Assembly: GCA_900696575.1 (NCBI GenBank)
Contig: CAADHD010000024.1
Span: forward strand, 1 to 64,000
Reading direction: 5' to 3'
Origin: an uncultured Bacteroidota bacterium
GTDB lineage: Bacteria > Bacteroidota > Bacteroidia > AKYH767-A > OLB10
Length of the DNA: 64,000 nucleotides
The translations under genes were made by a program, and so were the position numbers. The notes below the pieces were generated by a model, which saw nothing but the letters and a program-made list of their open reading frames with translations, searched no databases and was not told where the DNA came from. Positions within the stretch are counted from its first letter, which is position 1; the number at the start of each line of letters is the position of its first letter. Of the stretch, positions 9,601-17,200 are shown one piece after another.

Positions 9601-11881
9601 TAGATCCTTCAAGAATAGTTGTAGTTCCGGAGTTATTGAATATAAAGCCGGCATCAAAAATCACATCACTGAAGTCAACCGTAAACGTGCCGGAATTATT
9701 CAGCACACATTCTGAAGATCCGTCTACTGTTTTAAAATGGATGCCTTCCACAAAAGTCATTATACCTTCGTGAGTAATCAGGTTTTCTGCGCCTTGAGCA
9801 TAGAAATCGCTTTCATTGCTCCATTCCCAAACAGCGCCTGAATAAATATGTAAATGCAATCCATCCTGAATAAATTTATCTCCACCACCCGAAATTCCTC
9901 CGGTACTTCCTGCAAACATGTTGAGAGTTCCGGGTCCTGCCAGCCGGCTTAAATTGGCCATGGTAATTTGACTTCCTGTATTAAAATCTACTTGACCATT
10001 AACTACTAGTTCTCCTCCTGAAATATACAATGAGCCATTACACGTTAAGTCAACTCCCAATCCATCCTCAACAAGAAAAACAGCGTTATTTATGTTAAGG
10101 TCTGCGCCTTGTTCTATAACTAACTGGTCAGCATCAGTTCCTAAAATTACTTCCACATTATCTCCGGTTCTAATGGTAATCAGTGAACTGTTTAAACTGT
10201 TTGGCGGATCAATGGCCGGAACCCAGGCATTGCCATCAAAAATTTCCCATGTAGAACTATTATTCCAGTAGCCGGATGCAGCAGAACGATATTCAAACGG
10301 ACCGGTAAGGTTGGGTTCGCCAACGCTATATTCCATATTATTCTGAACGAAGCTGAAGTTAGTGCCGGTTATGGAGAGTGCAGTAGGGTTGGCCACCGTA
10401 CCCAGAGGCTGCCAAATATCAAAAGCAGCCTGATATTCTCCCACTTTCATGTTAGCCACATTGGTTCCGAAATCAAGATAGCCGCTTGTCCAGTTTAAAG
10501 TAATATCATACGATGAAAAGTTTGCCGTACTAAAGTTAGCTTTCCAATAACGGTTAACGGATTTCAAATAATTTAAAGGTGAAGTAAGAATGGCATAATG
10601 GTCGCCACTTTCCGAAATCATAGTAACCGAAAGAGGGCCGGAAACGCCATTAATGTCAAGAGTTGCCGGTGCGTAATAAAATTTACCAATAGGAAAAAGA
10701 AGTGAATTGAAACCGATGGAACAATCTCTTTGCAAGGCTCCGTTTACATAGCTGTTATCATTACCACCGACTATGGTAGTGCCGGCATTTAAAATTAATG
10801 TATTGGGGCCTGTATTGATAATTCCATTATTAAGATGCAGAAAATAAAAAACCTGCTGATTAGCTGTTAATTCAATACCGGAGGAACTGTTTATTCTCAG
10901 CGTTTGCATCAACCCGTCTCCCGCAAGCATTTGCAGACTGCTGCCTGCAAAAGCAACCTCACTAGTGGATACGTATCCGTTATTGGTAAACTGACTACCG
11001 GTAAAGTTTAATGTGTTTCCGGTTAATTCGGCACCAGACGAAACGGAATAGGTTCCGTTTTGAATGGCTCCGAAATTCTGAATATTTAATGTTCCTGCTA
11101 ACAGACTGATCTGCCCTGAATTATTCACGGCTATCACACCGGGAATATTAGTAGTGGAAGCATCGGTTTTCAGTAAAATGCCTGAGCTCATATTGTTAAA
11201 GGAGGGAGCTGTCGGAGATCCGTTTAATCCAAAACTTGCATTGGTGCTAATGGTAAATGATCCGTAGTTATTAAACTGAACGCTGTTGGAAAACAATAGT
11301 CCAAAGGTGCCGGAACTCCAGTTCAGCGTTCCATAATTATTTATGGTCCTTGTATCGCCAATAATGCGGCTGCCTCCACCGCTACTCAGGATAATATTGG
11401 ATCCCGGCTGAAAATTAGTCGTTCCGCTACCTCGCATATTTCCATTGGTCCATGTAAATGTTCCACCGCTGGCTATATCAATTTGCCCGTCACCTTCAAT
11501 AAAGCTTCCTGAAAAGGTCATTGAACCTTCAACCAGCAAATCCACTCCGGGACCATTGGCAACCTGTAGAGTGCCGTTGCTGATTACAAGAGATCCACCG
11601 CTATTCACAATAACCTGGTCGGCAAGAACAATGGTATTCACTGTAACCGAATGCGGGTTTTGGATGGTAATGACTCCGTCAGTTGCATTAGGCACCACTG
11701 TAGCGGGTATCCAGATGGAACCATTAAAGGTTTGCCAGATAGAGGTTGTTGTCCAGTTGCCGGACGCTATGGTGCGGTAGTCGCCAACGCTTTGCGCAAA
11801 AAGCGTTTTTATACTTGCAAACAGAATCAGTAATGTCAATAATAGTTTGGCAGCCAATGGCTGCAAACAAGATGTTCTCAT
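671..11881 (-). CDS. Giant multidomain T9SS-secreted adhesin/protease-like protein: signal peptide, 3x N-terminal modules, LRRs, subtilase/S53-like domain, IPT, MBG, LVN[G/A]RA repeats, SprB repeats, PKD-like repeats, T9SS type A sorting domain
   Basis: Single uninterrupted ORF. The more plausible start is the internal MRTSCLQPLAAKLLLTLLILFASIKTLFAQ (ATG at 11879-11881), not the extended ORF start at 11944. Motifs seen: LTSLDLSANTALEYLSC (LRR), DEGRAMMQIVYDVAPKA and FFGTSAAAPHAAAVGALL (peptidase), and C-terminal DFSVYPIPANDRLNIVFNSAG...GVYFLIISNDLEVILTKRIIVQ (T9SS). Confidence 0.9.
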   Translation of the reverse strand: MRTSCLQPLAAKLLLTLLILFASIKTLFAQSVGDYRTIASGNWTTTSIWQTFNGSIWIPATVVPNATDGVITIQNPHSVTVNTIVLADQVIVNSGGSLVISNGTLQVANGPGVDLLVEGSMTFSGSFIEGDGQIDIASGGTFTWTNGNMRGSGTTNFQPGSNIILSSGGGSRIIGDTRTINNYGTLNWSSGTFGLLFSNSVQFNNYGSFTISTNASFGLNGSPTAPSFNNMSSGILLKTDASTTNIPGVIAVNNSGQISLLAGTLNIQNFGAIQNGTYSVSSGAELTGNTLNFTGSQFTNNGYVSTSEVAFAGSSLQMLAGDGLMQTLRINSSSGIELTANQQVFYFLHLNNGIINTGPNTLILNAGTTIVGGNDNSYVNGALQRDCSIGFNSLLFPIGKFYYAPATLDINGVSGPLSVTMISESGDHYAILTSPLNYLKSVNRYWKANFSTANFSSYDITLNWTSGYLDFGTNVANMKVGEYQAAFDIWQPLGTVANPTALSITGTNFSFVQNNMEYSVGEPNLTGPFEYRSAASGYWNNSSTWEIFDGNAWVPAIDPPNSLNSSLITIRTGDNVEVILGTDADQLVIEQGADLNINNAVFLVEDGLGVDLTCNGSLYISGGELVVNGQVDFNTGSQITMANLSRLAGPGTLNMFAGSTGGISGGGDKFIQDGLHLHIYSGAVWEWSNESDFYAQGAENLITHEGIMTFVEGIHFKTVDGSSECVLNNSGTFTVDFSDVIFDAGFIFNNSGTTTILEGSNFELNDSPSYFSGSLSVDVNAQVNFQFPVSFTGDVNNNGLIKGDFSMTNNTYQQQISGMGSIEHLTVNNPFNVLLNEDHTITQTLDLSQGKLITNSNTVILAQDAVINSFSASSYVIGSLEQYFSVPGAKTYPVGDADYFAPIILDPSFTIGGPVEAGTLAGDFNDIANSGVDENKSINRSWFIKNNGLTFSECDITFNWDPADVDAGVNTSNLILAQLHNNFWSTPTVANTTATSLTTLDLQSFGEFVIGEPQVPCVPTNQYRTALSGDWDSETTWETYDGCNWVQAANPPSYLDSTITIRSGHEVNVLTGITIDEVVLENGGTLKVFSSGDITVNNGPGDDLILDGTIDWMSGNLTLNSNATIVGSSSIFYNGESLTNNGGIHNSSFIMGAGVPQTIFGDGSIATFIPFTFDAAGIFINGIQTISSQLSFNYGKIRTVGPASKVVMADGAILINGGNDNYIDGTLEIYYPMSLGITFPVGNYDNYLPVQFTALIATQGGINIRTDDGNASQISSSGIDETKSINRNWTVASAGATTSGFFTTLNFLSSDVDAGVNLSNCVAKMYNGSNWIDLTVDGFTTNSISLSYTGSDLGIIQIGEPFCTVNIPDLNFKNALLANASINTNSDGEIQCSEATAFTGFINVFSLSISDLTGIEAFTSLTTLNCGNNQLTSIDLSANTALTALVCSANQLTSLDLSANTALEYLSCDVNQLTSLDLSNNTSLIGLWCYDNQLTALDVSANTLLQYLDCGTNLFTALDVTDNPDLVELYCNNAQLSSLNLSQNAALSLLDCHSNQLTALNTSANAVLTNLNCSYNSITDLDLSLDVNLLEFDGSFNTTLTSLNIQNGNNTALTSFLVIGVPLLTCIQVDDVTYMINTWASNVDPQAVFNTNCSACYAAITFDVTHSESCELPGNGSVTITNPAGGNPSQNGYVYHLTGNSYNETNGSGVFENLVAGVYEAQVDDGNCLNSNNPVLVTITQLAPGDCIIPDFAPPASGNTNEPIGTMLTQVTNDSTIVTDTTNNPGNSFEYDNGYVLIDVFAVEGQRTTLEALLESPVYGMISIFPTGDDTLVITGYYPVNNIPLLNNLFPALMRFAEVNRRPLNNTANQGITFSKGDISMRSDIARNIFGLEGEGVKVGTISNSYNTKFGNQALIDVNNGDLPGSGNPYNTNPVEVLQDYPYGALSDEGRAMMQIVYDVAPKAKQAFATGFITAGHMAEQIKGLAAAGCDVIVDDVTYINEPFFKDGVIANAVDYVASQGVSYFSAAGNYGTASYESTFNPVPAPSGFTGMAHDFGGGDIYQSVFLKPGVYTIVLQWDDDVYSLGQLDGAANDYDIYLLNTAGSLLFGFNRNNIGEDPNEVLSFVVRGNTNANLMITRKSGTGNSRFKYIVFRGDITINEYQSGATTCVGQANAVGAISVGAVLYTNTPAFGVNNPTVASFSSRGGVLIDGVDRFKPDFCAPNGVNTTVNMGGVNIDGDLFPNFFGTSAAAPHAAAVGALLIEGKRKFFNEIMTPSAVRTTLTSTAMDMYTAGYDNLSGHGFIHADSALMSFARPRPLVDSLTLTNPLLTPGQQPVDITIYGSYFGSNAVVLFQYDTIPANVISSSQLTATIPAFVGNPPVTVYNYPITPSGLDGGVSDSLYLLSSPVMNVVVTANNATRKYGEMNPSFTPSITVNGIPLASSGFTLSDLGLTNILYTTPANENSNIGFYYIRPSCPDVTDLNNPLAQQLAESFNYSFVDGVLIIERMPVVIKPRDTTLTYGVRIDGFEYDYQYNTSNISPAHLSDFQDDLEDLYLEDIASEIALVDARVLVNGRALVNSDLANLSCIASARALVNARALVNARALVNGVYEPATAHFVDLAVASVFNYQDNPDTTVLVNARALVNGRALVNARALVNGRALVNGRALVNARALVNGRALVNGETVDDESNDQTVVIVDEDDINAPANDSLEFNSISMITGTTVGTHFIVPPAFMNENYDVTYQMGELEITPAQLTVTADDTIGGCQGEQPIYTATIHGYVYEDADSNVVDSGPSFTILNSLNQNAGSGNLIAGTYQIVPSDLIQIENPENYNVTYVNGTLTVYDVIGANVSEGSFNCASGLAQVSVSGTGGVPPYSGEGVFMVPAGPYSFIVSDARGCSYQVNGNISSISSLQASSSAGSILCNGGTTNVVVAATGGFEPYSGIGIQTVGAGSYSFIVTDANGCTSSTSIVISEPDLLVASGSTGSIACYGGTVTIEISATGGISPYAGTGFQTLSAGPYSFTVTDQNGCTAQATGSISQPASPLTVNAFGNIPCFGSLGTIEVMASGGTFPYSGTGVFNYLTAGTYNYTVTDGNGCQAGASVTLTEPLPININITTVNSTCANSNGSAEATASNGFAPYNYVWSSGQMTSNISSVTAGTYTVTVTDINGCTQTASASIGNSGIPPAAPGLIDGPNGACRNQTGVVFSISAVPEATSYTWTLPSGASGSSTTTSITVALDNSFSGGNITVKANNSCGSSIVSIKNLIRFTASPGFPGYISGLNTICGSQTAVYTINPVTNATSYIWKIYNLDGTFPVIVSGQGTNSITVNFASGFIAAFVSVKAVNCIGSSYERFKLVLGKLVIAPVFFGNNETAAVCAGSTKTYSILKFPNATSYTWSAPSGATIVSGTLSGNPITVDSSVSSVQVTFPSGFSSGSVSVFASNSCGNSPLASLSISSLTSAPGAISGPTVNLCNKSNQTYSISSVNGASSYTWTTPTGTSISGSATGTSIKVNFSSSFTGTGNITVKANNACGASAASIRSVSAAPSMPGNISGNTSVCKSNTSVTYSISTVTGATSYSWTITGGATFVGSTTGKTVKVKFTTATSSLAVLSVRANNSCSSSPWRTININVNLGCRTLDEPPANSFSNDFSVYPIPANDRLNIVFNSAGISTSGVLIQDATGRIVLERKIDVAEGENHFVLILDNLVSGVYFLIISNDLEVILTKRIIVQRTI
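3825..4195 (-). repeat. LVN[G/A]RA hexapeptide (18-nt) repeat array inside the giant protein, in three blocks
   Basis: Translation: LVDARVLVNGRALVNS...ARALVNARALVNARALVNG...VLVNARALVNGRALVNARALVNGRALVNGRALVNARALVNGRALVNG. There are 14 LV[N/D] units in total, 8 of them contiguous. Confidence 0.95.
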
Positions 11882-12104
11882 TTGTTTTTGTTTTTGGGGT
11901 TTATGAACTCGTGCAAATAACGACTTTAAAACAACACCAGTCAATGGGTGAAAATACCCCTAAGAGGGCTTGTTTTTTTGAAAAAAATAATGCTGGTGGT
12001 GAAATTAAATTGCTGATTACTGGTTTACAGGGAAGTGCATCTTCTTTAAACCGGCTATCATGAGCGATAATTCAGCAAATACTGTTAATGAGGAGCAGCC
12101 TCTA

Positions 12105-12578
12105 TCAACTTTTGTTAACCAAAATATAAATTACCAAAGCAAGGATAATCAGAATTAAACCGGCAATCACCGGGTTTTTTGAGTCTTTCTTTTGCGGTTG
12201 CAATTTTTGATTGAAAATCCTTGATATGCTGTTTTCAATTTTATTAAATGCCTGTTGATTCTTAACCACATAATCAAAAGCACCGGCTTTAATGAGGTTG
12301 GCAGAAACTTCGGGCTTCTCCTGAGCGGAAAGACATATAACATGAGCAGTAAACTTCTTCTTTAACTGCATCAGTATCTGCATACCGTTTAATGCACCGG
12401 GATTAAGAGTATCAAGCTGGTAATCGAGTATGATCACATCGGGAATAAAACCGTTTTGCTCAATAGCTTTCATGCCATCATTGAAAATGGAAAATTGGGC
12501 ATCGCTGAACTTTTGAGATAAATGATCTTTAGTCATTTCGGCCATGGGCACATTATCATCAATAATCATGATTTTCAT
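12105..12578 (-). CDS. Response regulator receiver domain with C-terminal transmembrane helix
   Basis: MKIMIIDDNVPMAEM...PDVIILDYQLDTLNPGALNGMQIL...VICLSAQEKPEV (CheY-like), then a linker and VIAGLILIILALVIYILVNKS as the C-terminus. Confidence 0.85.
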   Translation of the reverse strand: MKIMIIDDNVPMAEMTKDHLSQKFSDAQFSIFNDGMKAIEQNGFIPDVIILDYQLDTLNPGALNGMQILMQLKKKFTAHVICLSAQEKPEVSANLIKAGAFDYVVKNQQAFNKIENSISRIFNQKLQPQKKDSKNPVIAGLILIILALVIYILVNKS

Positions 12579-12666
12579 AGGGCTGATTTCATTTGCAGGT
12601 TAACGCGGTAAATGTAAAACGAATGGTGTAATGAAGTAGCTGAAGTTTCCTACTGCCTTCCGGCCA

Positions 12667-14658
12667 TCAGGTACTGACCGTCATCGGCTTCTCTACCCAA
12701 TCACCATGCTCCCGAATCAGATCAATCAATGCTTCCACGGCTTCTTCTTCAGGTATATTTCTTTTCACTACTTCTTTTCCTTTATAAAGTGTAATGCGTC
12801 CGGGTCCGGTGCCTACATAGCCATAATCGGCATCAGCCATCTCGCCCGGTCCGTTAACTATGCATCCCATAATTCCGATTTTCACTCCTTTTAAATGATC
12901 CGTTCTGGAACGGATACGTGCGGTGGTTTCCTGCAAATCAAAAAGCGTTCGCCCGCACGATGGACAACTGATGTACTCGGTCTTTGAAATGCGTGTACGT
13001 GTTGCTTGCAGAATACCAAAGGAAATTCGGTTGATAACGGCCGGTGAAATTTTATCGGCCTGAATAAATATACCATCACCCAATCCGTCAATCAGCAATG
13101 CGCCTGCATCGGTGGCTGCATAAAGTTTTAATGCCTCCTCATTAATTTTTTCATACTTTCTATGAATGATAACCGGGCAATTGATTTCATTTAGTCTCAT
13201 TTCCAGAAAAAACCTCCTCTGCTCGGCCATGCCATGAGGATTATCTGTTGATAGTATTAGAACCGCTGTTGGATTTTCAGTGATTGAGGAAACAAAGATT
13301 TCATTTATTAAATCATTCATACTGCATTGAACAAAATTCAACTCAGGATGATGATCTTTTTCTATCCAATCTTTTATGGTCATTAACGGATACGTTTGCT
13401 GACGGTCTTTGACGGAACACCAAACTGAATAAGGATGAATAATACCAAGCGTTCCGGGTATATCAAAATCAACTTGTTTATCTCCTGCATAAATAAAATC
13501 GCAGGCCTGATCGCTGAGGTTCCATTTATCAAGAGGAACGGAATAATTGTATCCGCAGGCAAAAAGCGAAGACGGTGTAATTTTTTCTGAATGGCTAAGG
13601 TCCATGATTATCCTCGGTACATTTTTGCCCCCGGTGTTGATTACTCCGGCAGAAACTCTTCTGTCATATTCAAAGGCATTGTAGTACTTCTCAGGCGAAT
13701 ACATTTCGGGAATTTCCTGCTGTATGGCTTCACGGTTATCATAACGGCTGACAAGCATTCGGGCAACAGGTAATTCATACTCAGGCTCCTCTGTCAAAGA
13801 AACACGGATGGTATCACCCAATCCATCTTCCAGCAATGTGCCGATGCCGACAGCAGATTTAATTCTTCCGTCTTCGCCATCTCCGGCTTCAGTAACTCCC
13901 AGATGTAAAGGATAACAGACAGGAATTTCAGATTTGTTTTCAGGATTATCAACCGGCCCGAATTCTTCCAGCATTTGTTTTACAAGCAGCCTGTAAGCAT
14001 GAATCATCACCTGCGGATTGCTTGCTTTCATTGACAGCACAATGTTGTGATAATTTTCATCACGGCAAATCCTCAGAAATTCCATGGCGCTTTCAACCAT
14101 ACCGAGAGGAGTATCACCATAACGGCTCATGATGCGGTCGCTGAGTGAACCATGATTGCAACCGATGCGCATAGCAGTGCCGTATTCTTTGCAGATTTTA
14201 ATTAAAGGCAGAAACCGTTCGCGGATTCGCTCCAGTTCCTCACTATATCCTGCATCGGTGTATTCTATGTTTTCAAATTTTTTTTTGTCGGCATAATTAC
14301 CGGGGTTCACTCTCACTTTCTCAACAATGCGTGCAGAAAGTTCAGCAGCATTGGGGGTAAAATGAATATCGGCAACCAGCGGGGTATTATAGCCGCGCTT
14401 TTTCAATTCATACTTGATGTTTTCAAGATTTCGCGCTTCGTTAATGCTGGGTGCAGTAATACGGACAAGCTCACAGCCGGCTTCAATCATCCTGATGCTC
14501 TGCTCTACCGTAGCCGGGGTATTCATAGTATCAGTGGTGGTCATGCTTTGGATGCGAATGGGATACTTACCCCCCATCATCAGACTACCTATGCTAACCT
14601 CACGCGTGGGCAGCTTTTGATAACGGAATAAGTCAGCGCAATAAATTCCTTTCAGCAT
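12667..14658 (-). CDS. ispG: (E)-4-hydroxy-3-methylbut-2-enyl-diphosphate synthase, long three-domain form
   Basis: 663 aa; PIRIQSMTTTDTMNTPATVEQ, VADIHFTPNAAELSA, VRVNPGNYADK, and C-terminal ISCPSCGRTLFDLQ...KIGIMGCIVNGPGEMADADYGYVG. Confidence 0.95.
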   Translation of the reverse strand: MLKGIYCADLFRYQKLPTREVSIGSLMMGGKYPIRIQSMTTTDTMNTPATVEQSIRMIEAGCELVRITAPSINEARNLENIKYELKKRGYNTPLVADIHFTPNAAELSARIVEKVRVNPGNYADKKKFENIEYTDAGYSEELERIRERFLPLIKICKEYGTAMRIGCNHGSLSDRIMSRYGDTPLGMVESAMEFLRICRDENYHNIVLSMKASNPQVMIHAYRLLVKQMLEEFGPVDNPENKSEIPVCYPLHLGVTEAGDGEDGRIKSAVGIGTLLEDGLGDTIRVSLTEEPEYELPVARMLVSRYDNREAIQQEIPEMYSPEKYYNAFEYDRRVSAGVINTGGKNVPRIIMDLSHSEKITPSSLFACGYNYSVPLDKWNLSDQACDFIYAGDKQVDFDIPGTLGIIHPYSVWCSVKDRQQTYPLMTIKDWIEKDHHPELNFVQCSMNDLINEIFVSSITENPTAVLILSTDNPHGMAEQRRFFLEMRLNEINCPVIIHRKYEKINEEALKLYAATDAGALLIDGLGDGIFIQADKISPAVINRISFGILQATRTRISKTEYISCPSCGRTLFDLQETTARIRSRTDHLKGVKIGIMGCIVNGPGEMADADYGYVGTGPGRITLYKGKEVVKRNIPEEEAVEALIDLIREHGDWVEKPMTVST

Positions 14659-14666
14659 ACTTTGTA

Positions 14667-16529
14667 CTACTGTTCAATCAACAAACGGAAAACCGAGCTG
14701 TTTACTCTCAGAACATAAATCCCGGAGGCAAGCATCGGTAAATTTAACTGAATGCTTTTCTCATTCTCAGAATCCGCCCCTGCTAAGAATACATTTCTGC
14801 CATAAACATCTTCTATTGCCAGGTTCAGAATCCGGGTTTGGATATTTCGGGCTTCAATAGTAACCTGCTCTTTAGCCGGATTAGGATAAATATGAAATTC
14901 TGCACTGTTTAAAGCCTCCTCCATTCCGGAGCATGGTTCCACTAAAATTGATTGTACAGCCGTTGACTTACATCCCTGCGCATTAATATAGGTGTAAGTA
15001 ATGCAATGCGTACCCACCCCTGCTGTTGGCGGATTGAATGAATTTCCGGTAATGCCATGTCCGGTAAACACTCCTCCGGCAGGTACGCCATTCAGGTTAA
15101 TTGGCGGATAGTTAACACAGGAGTTGGATGGTAATCCGGTAAATCCTGTTGTTGTGGGAATACCGAAGCGAACGTACACATCTGATGATTGAGACTGACA
15201 GGTTGGTGAAGCCATTACTTTTAATGAATAATTGCCGGGCTGAGTAACTATCAATGTATCGCCATTGGCACCATTTATCAGGTTTCCGTTGAGGTACCAT
15301 TCATAACTTAACAATACTGCGCTTTTTACCGAACGAAGAACATAGGGAGCCACACCACAAAAGGTAATTGTATCGGTTAAGCTGAAAGAAGCAACCGGAT
15401 TGCAATCGGTTGATTCAATTTTTAAAATCTGTCCATTTCCATCAATAGAAGTATAAAGTTCACCATAAACATCAATACCAAAACAGGCATAAGTGCCGAT
15501 AGAAAACGCACCATGCGGAACAGTAGCAAGGGTATTTACATTGGTACTGAATATTACCCCTGAACAATAATCACCGAAAAAGTAACGCCCGAACATGTCG
15601 GCATGTCTGGCGCCTCTGTAAACATAACCTCCGGTTACACTGCATCCGCCAAGAGGACCTGTATGAGGATATTCATAAACGGGAGGTACATAAGCGGACT
15701 GAGGCTGGCAACCGGTAGTATTGTAAACCAGCGTTCCCTCATAACAGCGCCAGCCGTAATTTTCGCCTCCCAATGAATTAACCGGCTGTAAGTTTACTTC
15801 TTCACTGGCCCCCTGACCTACATCGCCAATCCAGTAATCACCGGTCATGCGGTCAAAAGTGCAACGCCACGGATTTCTTAAACCCCAAGCCCAGATTTCG
15901 GGAAGGTATGCAGGATTATTGTTGAAAGGATTGCATTCGGGTATAGCATAAGGAAATGCTCCGTCCACATCAATACGTAAAATTTTGCCAAGCCGGCTAA
16001 GTTTATTTTGAGCAAAATTCTGCGGATCGCCACCTGCTCCGCCATCGCCTGTGGAAATGTACAGATAACCATCAGGTCCGAAATTCATACTGCCACCGTT
16101 GTGATTGGTGTATGGTTGATTATATGTCATCAGTATCTGCGCACTGGTTGCCATTGCGCTGTCAGGGTTTGTTGCACTGGTTTGATAACGAGCCACCACA
16201 CTGTTGCCGGCAAGGTTGATGTAATTCAAATAGAAGTATCTGTTGCTTTTATAATTGGGATGAAAGGCAAGTCCAAGTAATCCTTGCTCATTTCCCGAAG
16301 ATTCAACAATAGAACTGATATTCAGAAAGGGCTGAGCATTTAAGACACCGGAGAGGTTTGAGATTTTAATGATGCCCGATTTTTCTACCAGAAACAACCG
16401 TTCATCACCTGCATTCTGAATATCCACCACACGGTTCATTCCTGAAATAAAAAGCGATGTAGTTAATGTTTGGGCATTCACAGCAGTGAATACAATGGAG
16501 ATTAAAATAAAACAAGAAAATTTTTTCAT
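14667..16529 (-). CDS. PQQ-dependent sugar dehydrogenase (glucose/sorbosone dehydrogenase-like) with T9SS sorting domain
   Basis: VEKSGIIKI, GLLGLAFHPNYKSNRYFYLNY, NHNGGSMNFGPDGYLYISTGDGG, WAWGLRNPWRCTFD; C-terminal EFHIYPNPAKEQVTIEA...GIYVLRVNSS. Confidence 0.85.
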   Translation of the reverse strand: MKKFSCFILISIVFTAVNAQTLTTSLFISGMNRVVDIQNAGDERLFLVEKSGIIKISNLSGVLNAQPFLNISSIVESSGNEQGLLGLAFHPNYKSNRYFYLNYINLAGNSVVARYQTSATNPDSAMATSAQILMTYNQPYTNHNGGSMNFGPDGYLYISTGDGGAGGDPQNFAQNKLSRLGKILRIDVDGAFPYAIPECNPFNNNPAYLPEIWAWGLRNPWRCTFDRMTGDYWIGDVGQGASEEVNLQPVNSLGGENYGWRCYEGTLVYNTTGCQPQSAYVPPVYEYPHTGPLGGCSVTGGYVYRGARHADMFGRYFFGDYCSGVIFSTNVNTLATVPHGAFSIGTYACFGIDVYGELYTSIDGNGQILKIESTDCNPVASFSLTDTITFCGVAPYVLRSVKSAVLLSYEWYLNGNLINGANGDTLIVTQPGNYSLKVMASPTCQSQSSDVYVRFGIPTTTGFTGLPSNSCVNYPPINLNGVPAGGVFTGHGITGNSFNPPTAGVGTHCITYTYINAQGCKSTAVQSILVEPCSGMEEALNSAEFHIYPNPAKEQVTIEARNIQTRILNLAIEDVYGRNVFLAGADSENEKSIQLNLPMLASGIYVLRVNSSVFRLLIEQ

Positions 16530-16548
16530 GCTTGATTTGGTTGAACGC

Positions 16549-16556
16549 CAAAAGTA
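16549..16556 (-). promoter_or_regulatory. Candidate Bacteroidota -7 element TACTTTTG
   Basis: Reverse complement of caaaagta matches TAnnTTTG, 20 nt upstream of the 16529 start codon. Confidence 0.4.
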
Positions 16557-16604
16557 ACCAATACAAAAAGTAATCAGATTTAATTTTATTCACTTTTGCA
16601 AAAC

Positions 16605-17177
16605 ATGATTTTGACTGAATCTTTTTACGTAAATGAAAATGTGGTTGAAACAGCAAAAATGTTGCTGGGCAAAATGCTTTTCACAAAAATAAATGGAACG
16701 ATAACGGCAGGAATCATCTCCGAAACGGAAGCATATAACGGAGCTAAAGACCGTGCCAGCCATGCATATAATTACAGACGAACAGCACGAACGGAGGTAA
16801 TGTTTTCTGAAGGAGGAGTGGCCTATGTATATCTGTGCTATGGCATTCATTCGCTGTTTAATGTGGTAACCGGTGCAAAAGGAAATCCGCAGGCTGTTTT
16901 AATAAGAGGCATTTCGCCAGCCATCAACATAAAGAAGATTGAAAAACGTCTTGGAAGAAAAGTTAACGAAGCGCTTCATGGGCCGGGACTGGTGAGTAAA
17001 GCTCTGGGCATTCATTACCTGCACAGCGGCACTTCTCTTCTATCGCCTGAAAAAATTTGGATTGAAGATCATGGTATTTCCTTCAGCCGCAAACAAATTA
17101 AAATTACACCCCGAATCGGTGTTGATTATGCCGGTAAAGATGCTTTGCTGCCCTACCGCTTTGTCGCTGAAATTTAG
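16605..17177 (+). CDS. DNA-3-methyladenine glycosylase (AAG/MPG family)
   Basis: LLGKMLFTKINGTITAGIISETEAYNGAKDRASHAYNYRRTARTEVMFSEGGVAYVYLCYGIHSLFNVVTG. ATG at 16605 preferred over the TTG at 16596. Confidence 0.9.
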   Translation: MILTESFYVNENVVETAKMLLGKMLFTKINGTITAGIISETEAYNGAKDRASHAYNYRRTARTEVMFSEGGVAYVYLCYGIHSLFNVVTGAKGNPQAVLIRGISPAINIKKIEKRLGRKVNEALHGPGLVSKALGIHYLHSGTSLLSPEKIWIEDHGISFSRKQIKITPRIGVDYAGKDALLPYRFVAEI

Positions 17178-17200
17178 TTTTCTTTGGTTCGGAAATTAAG

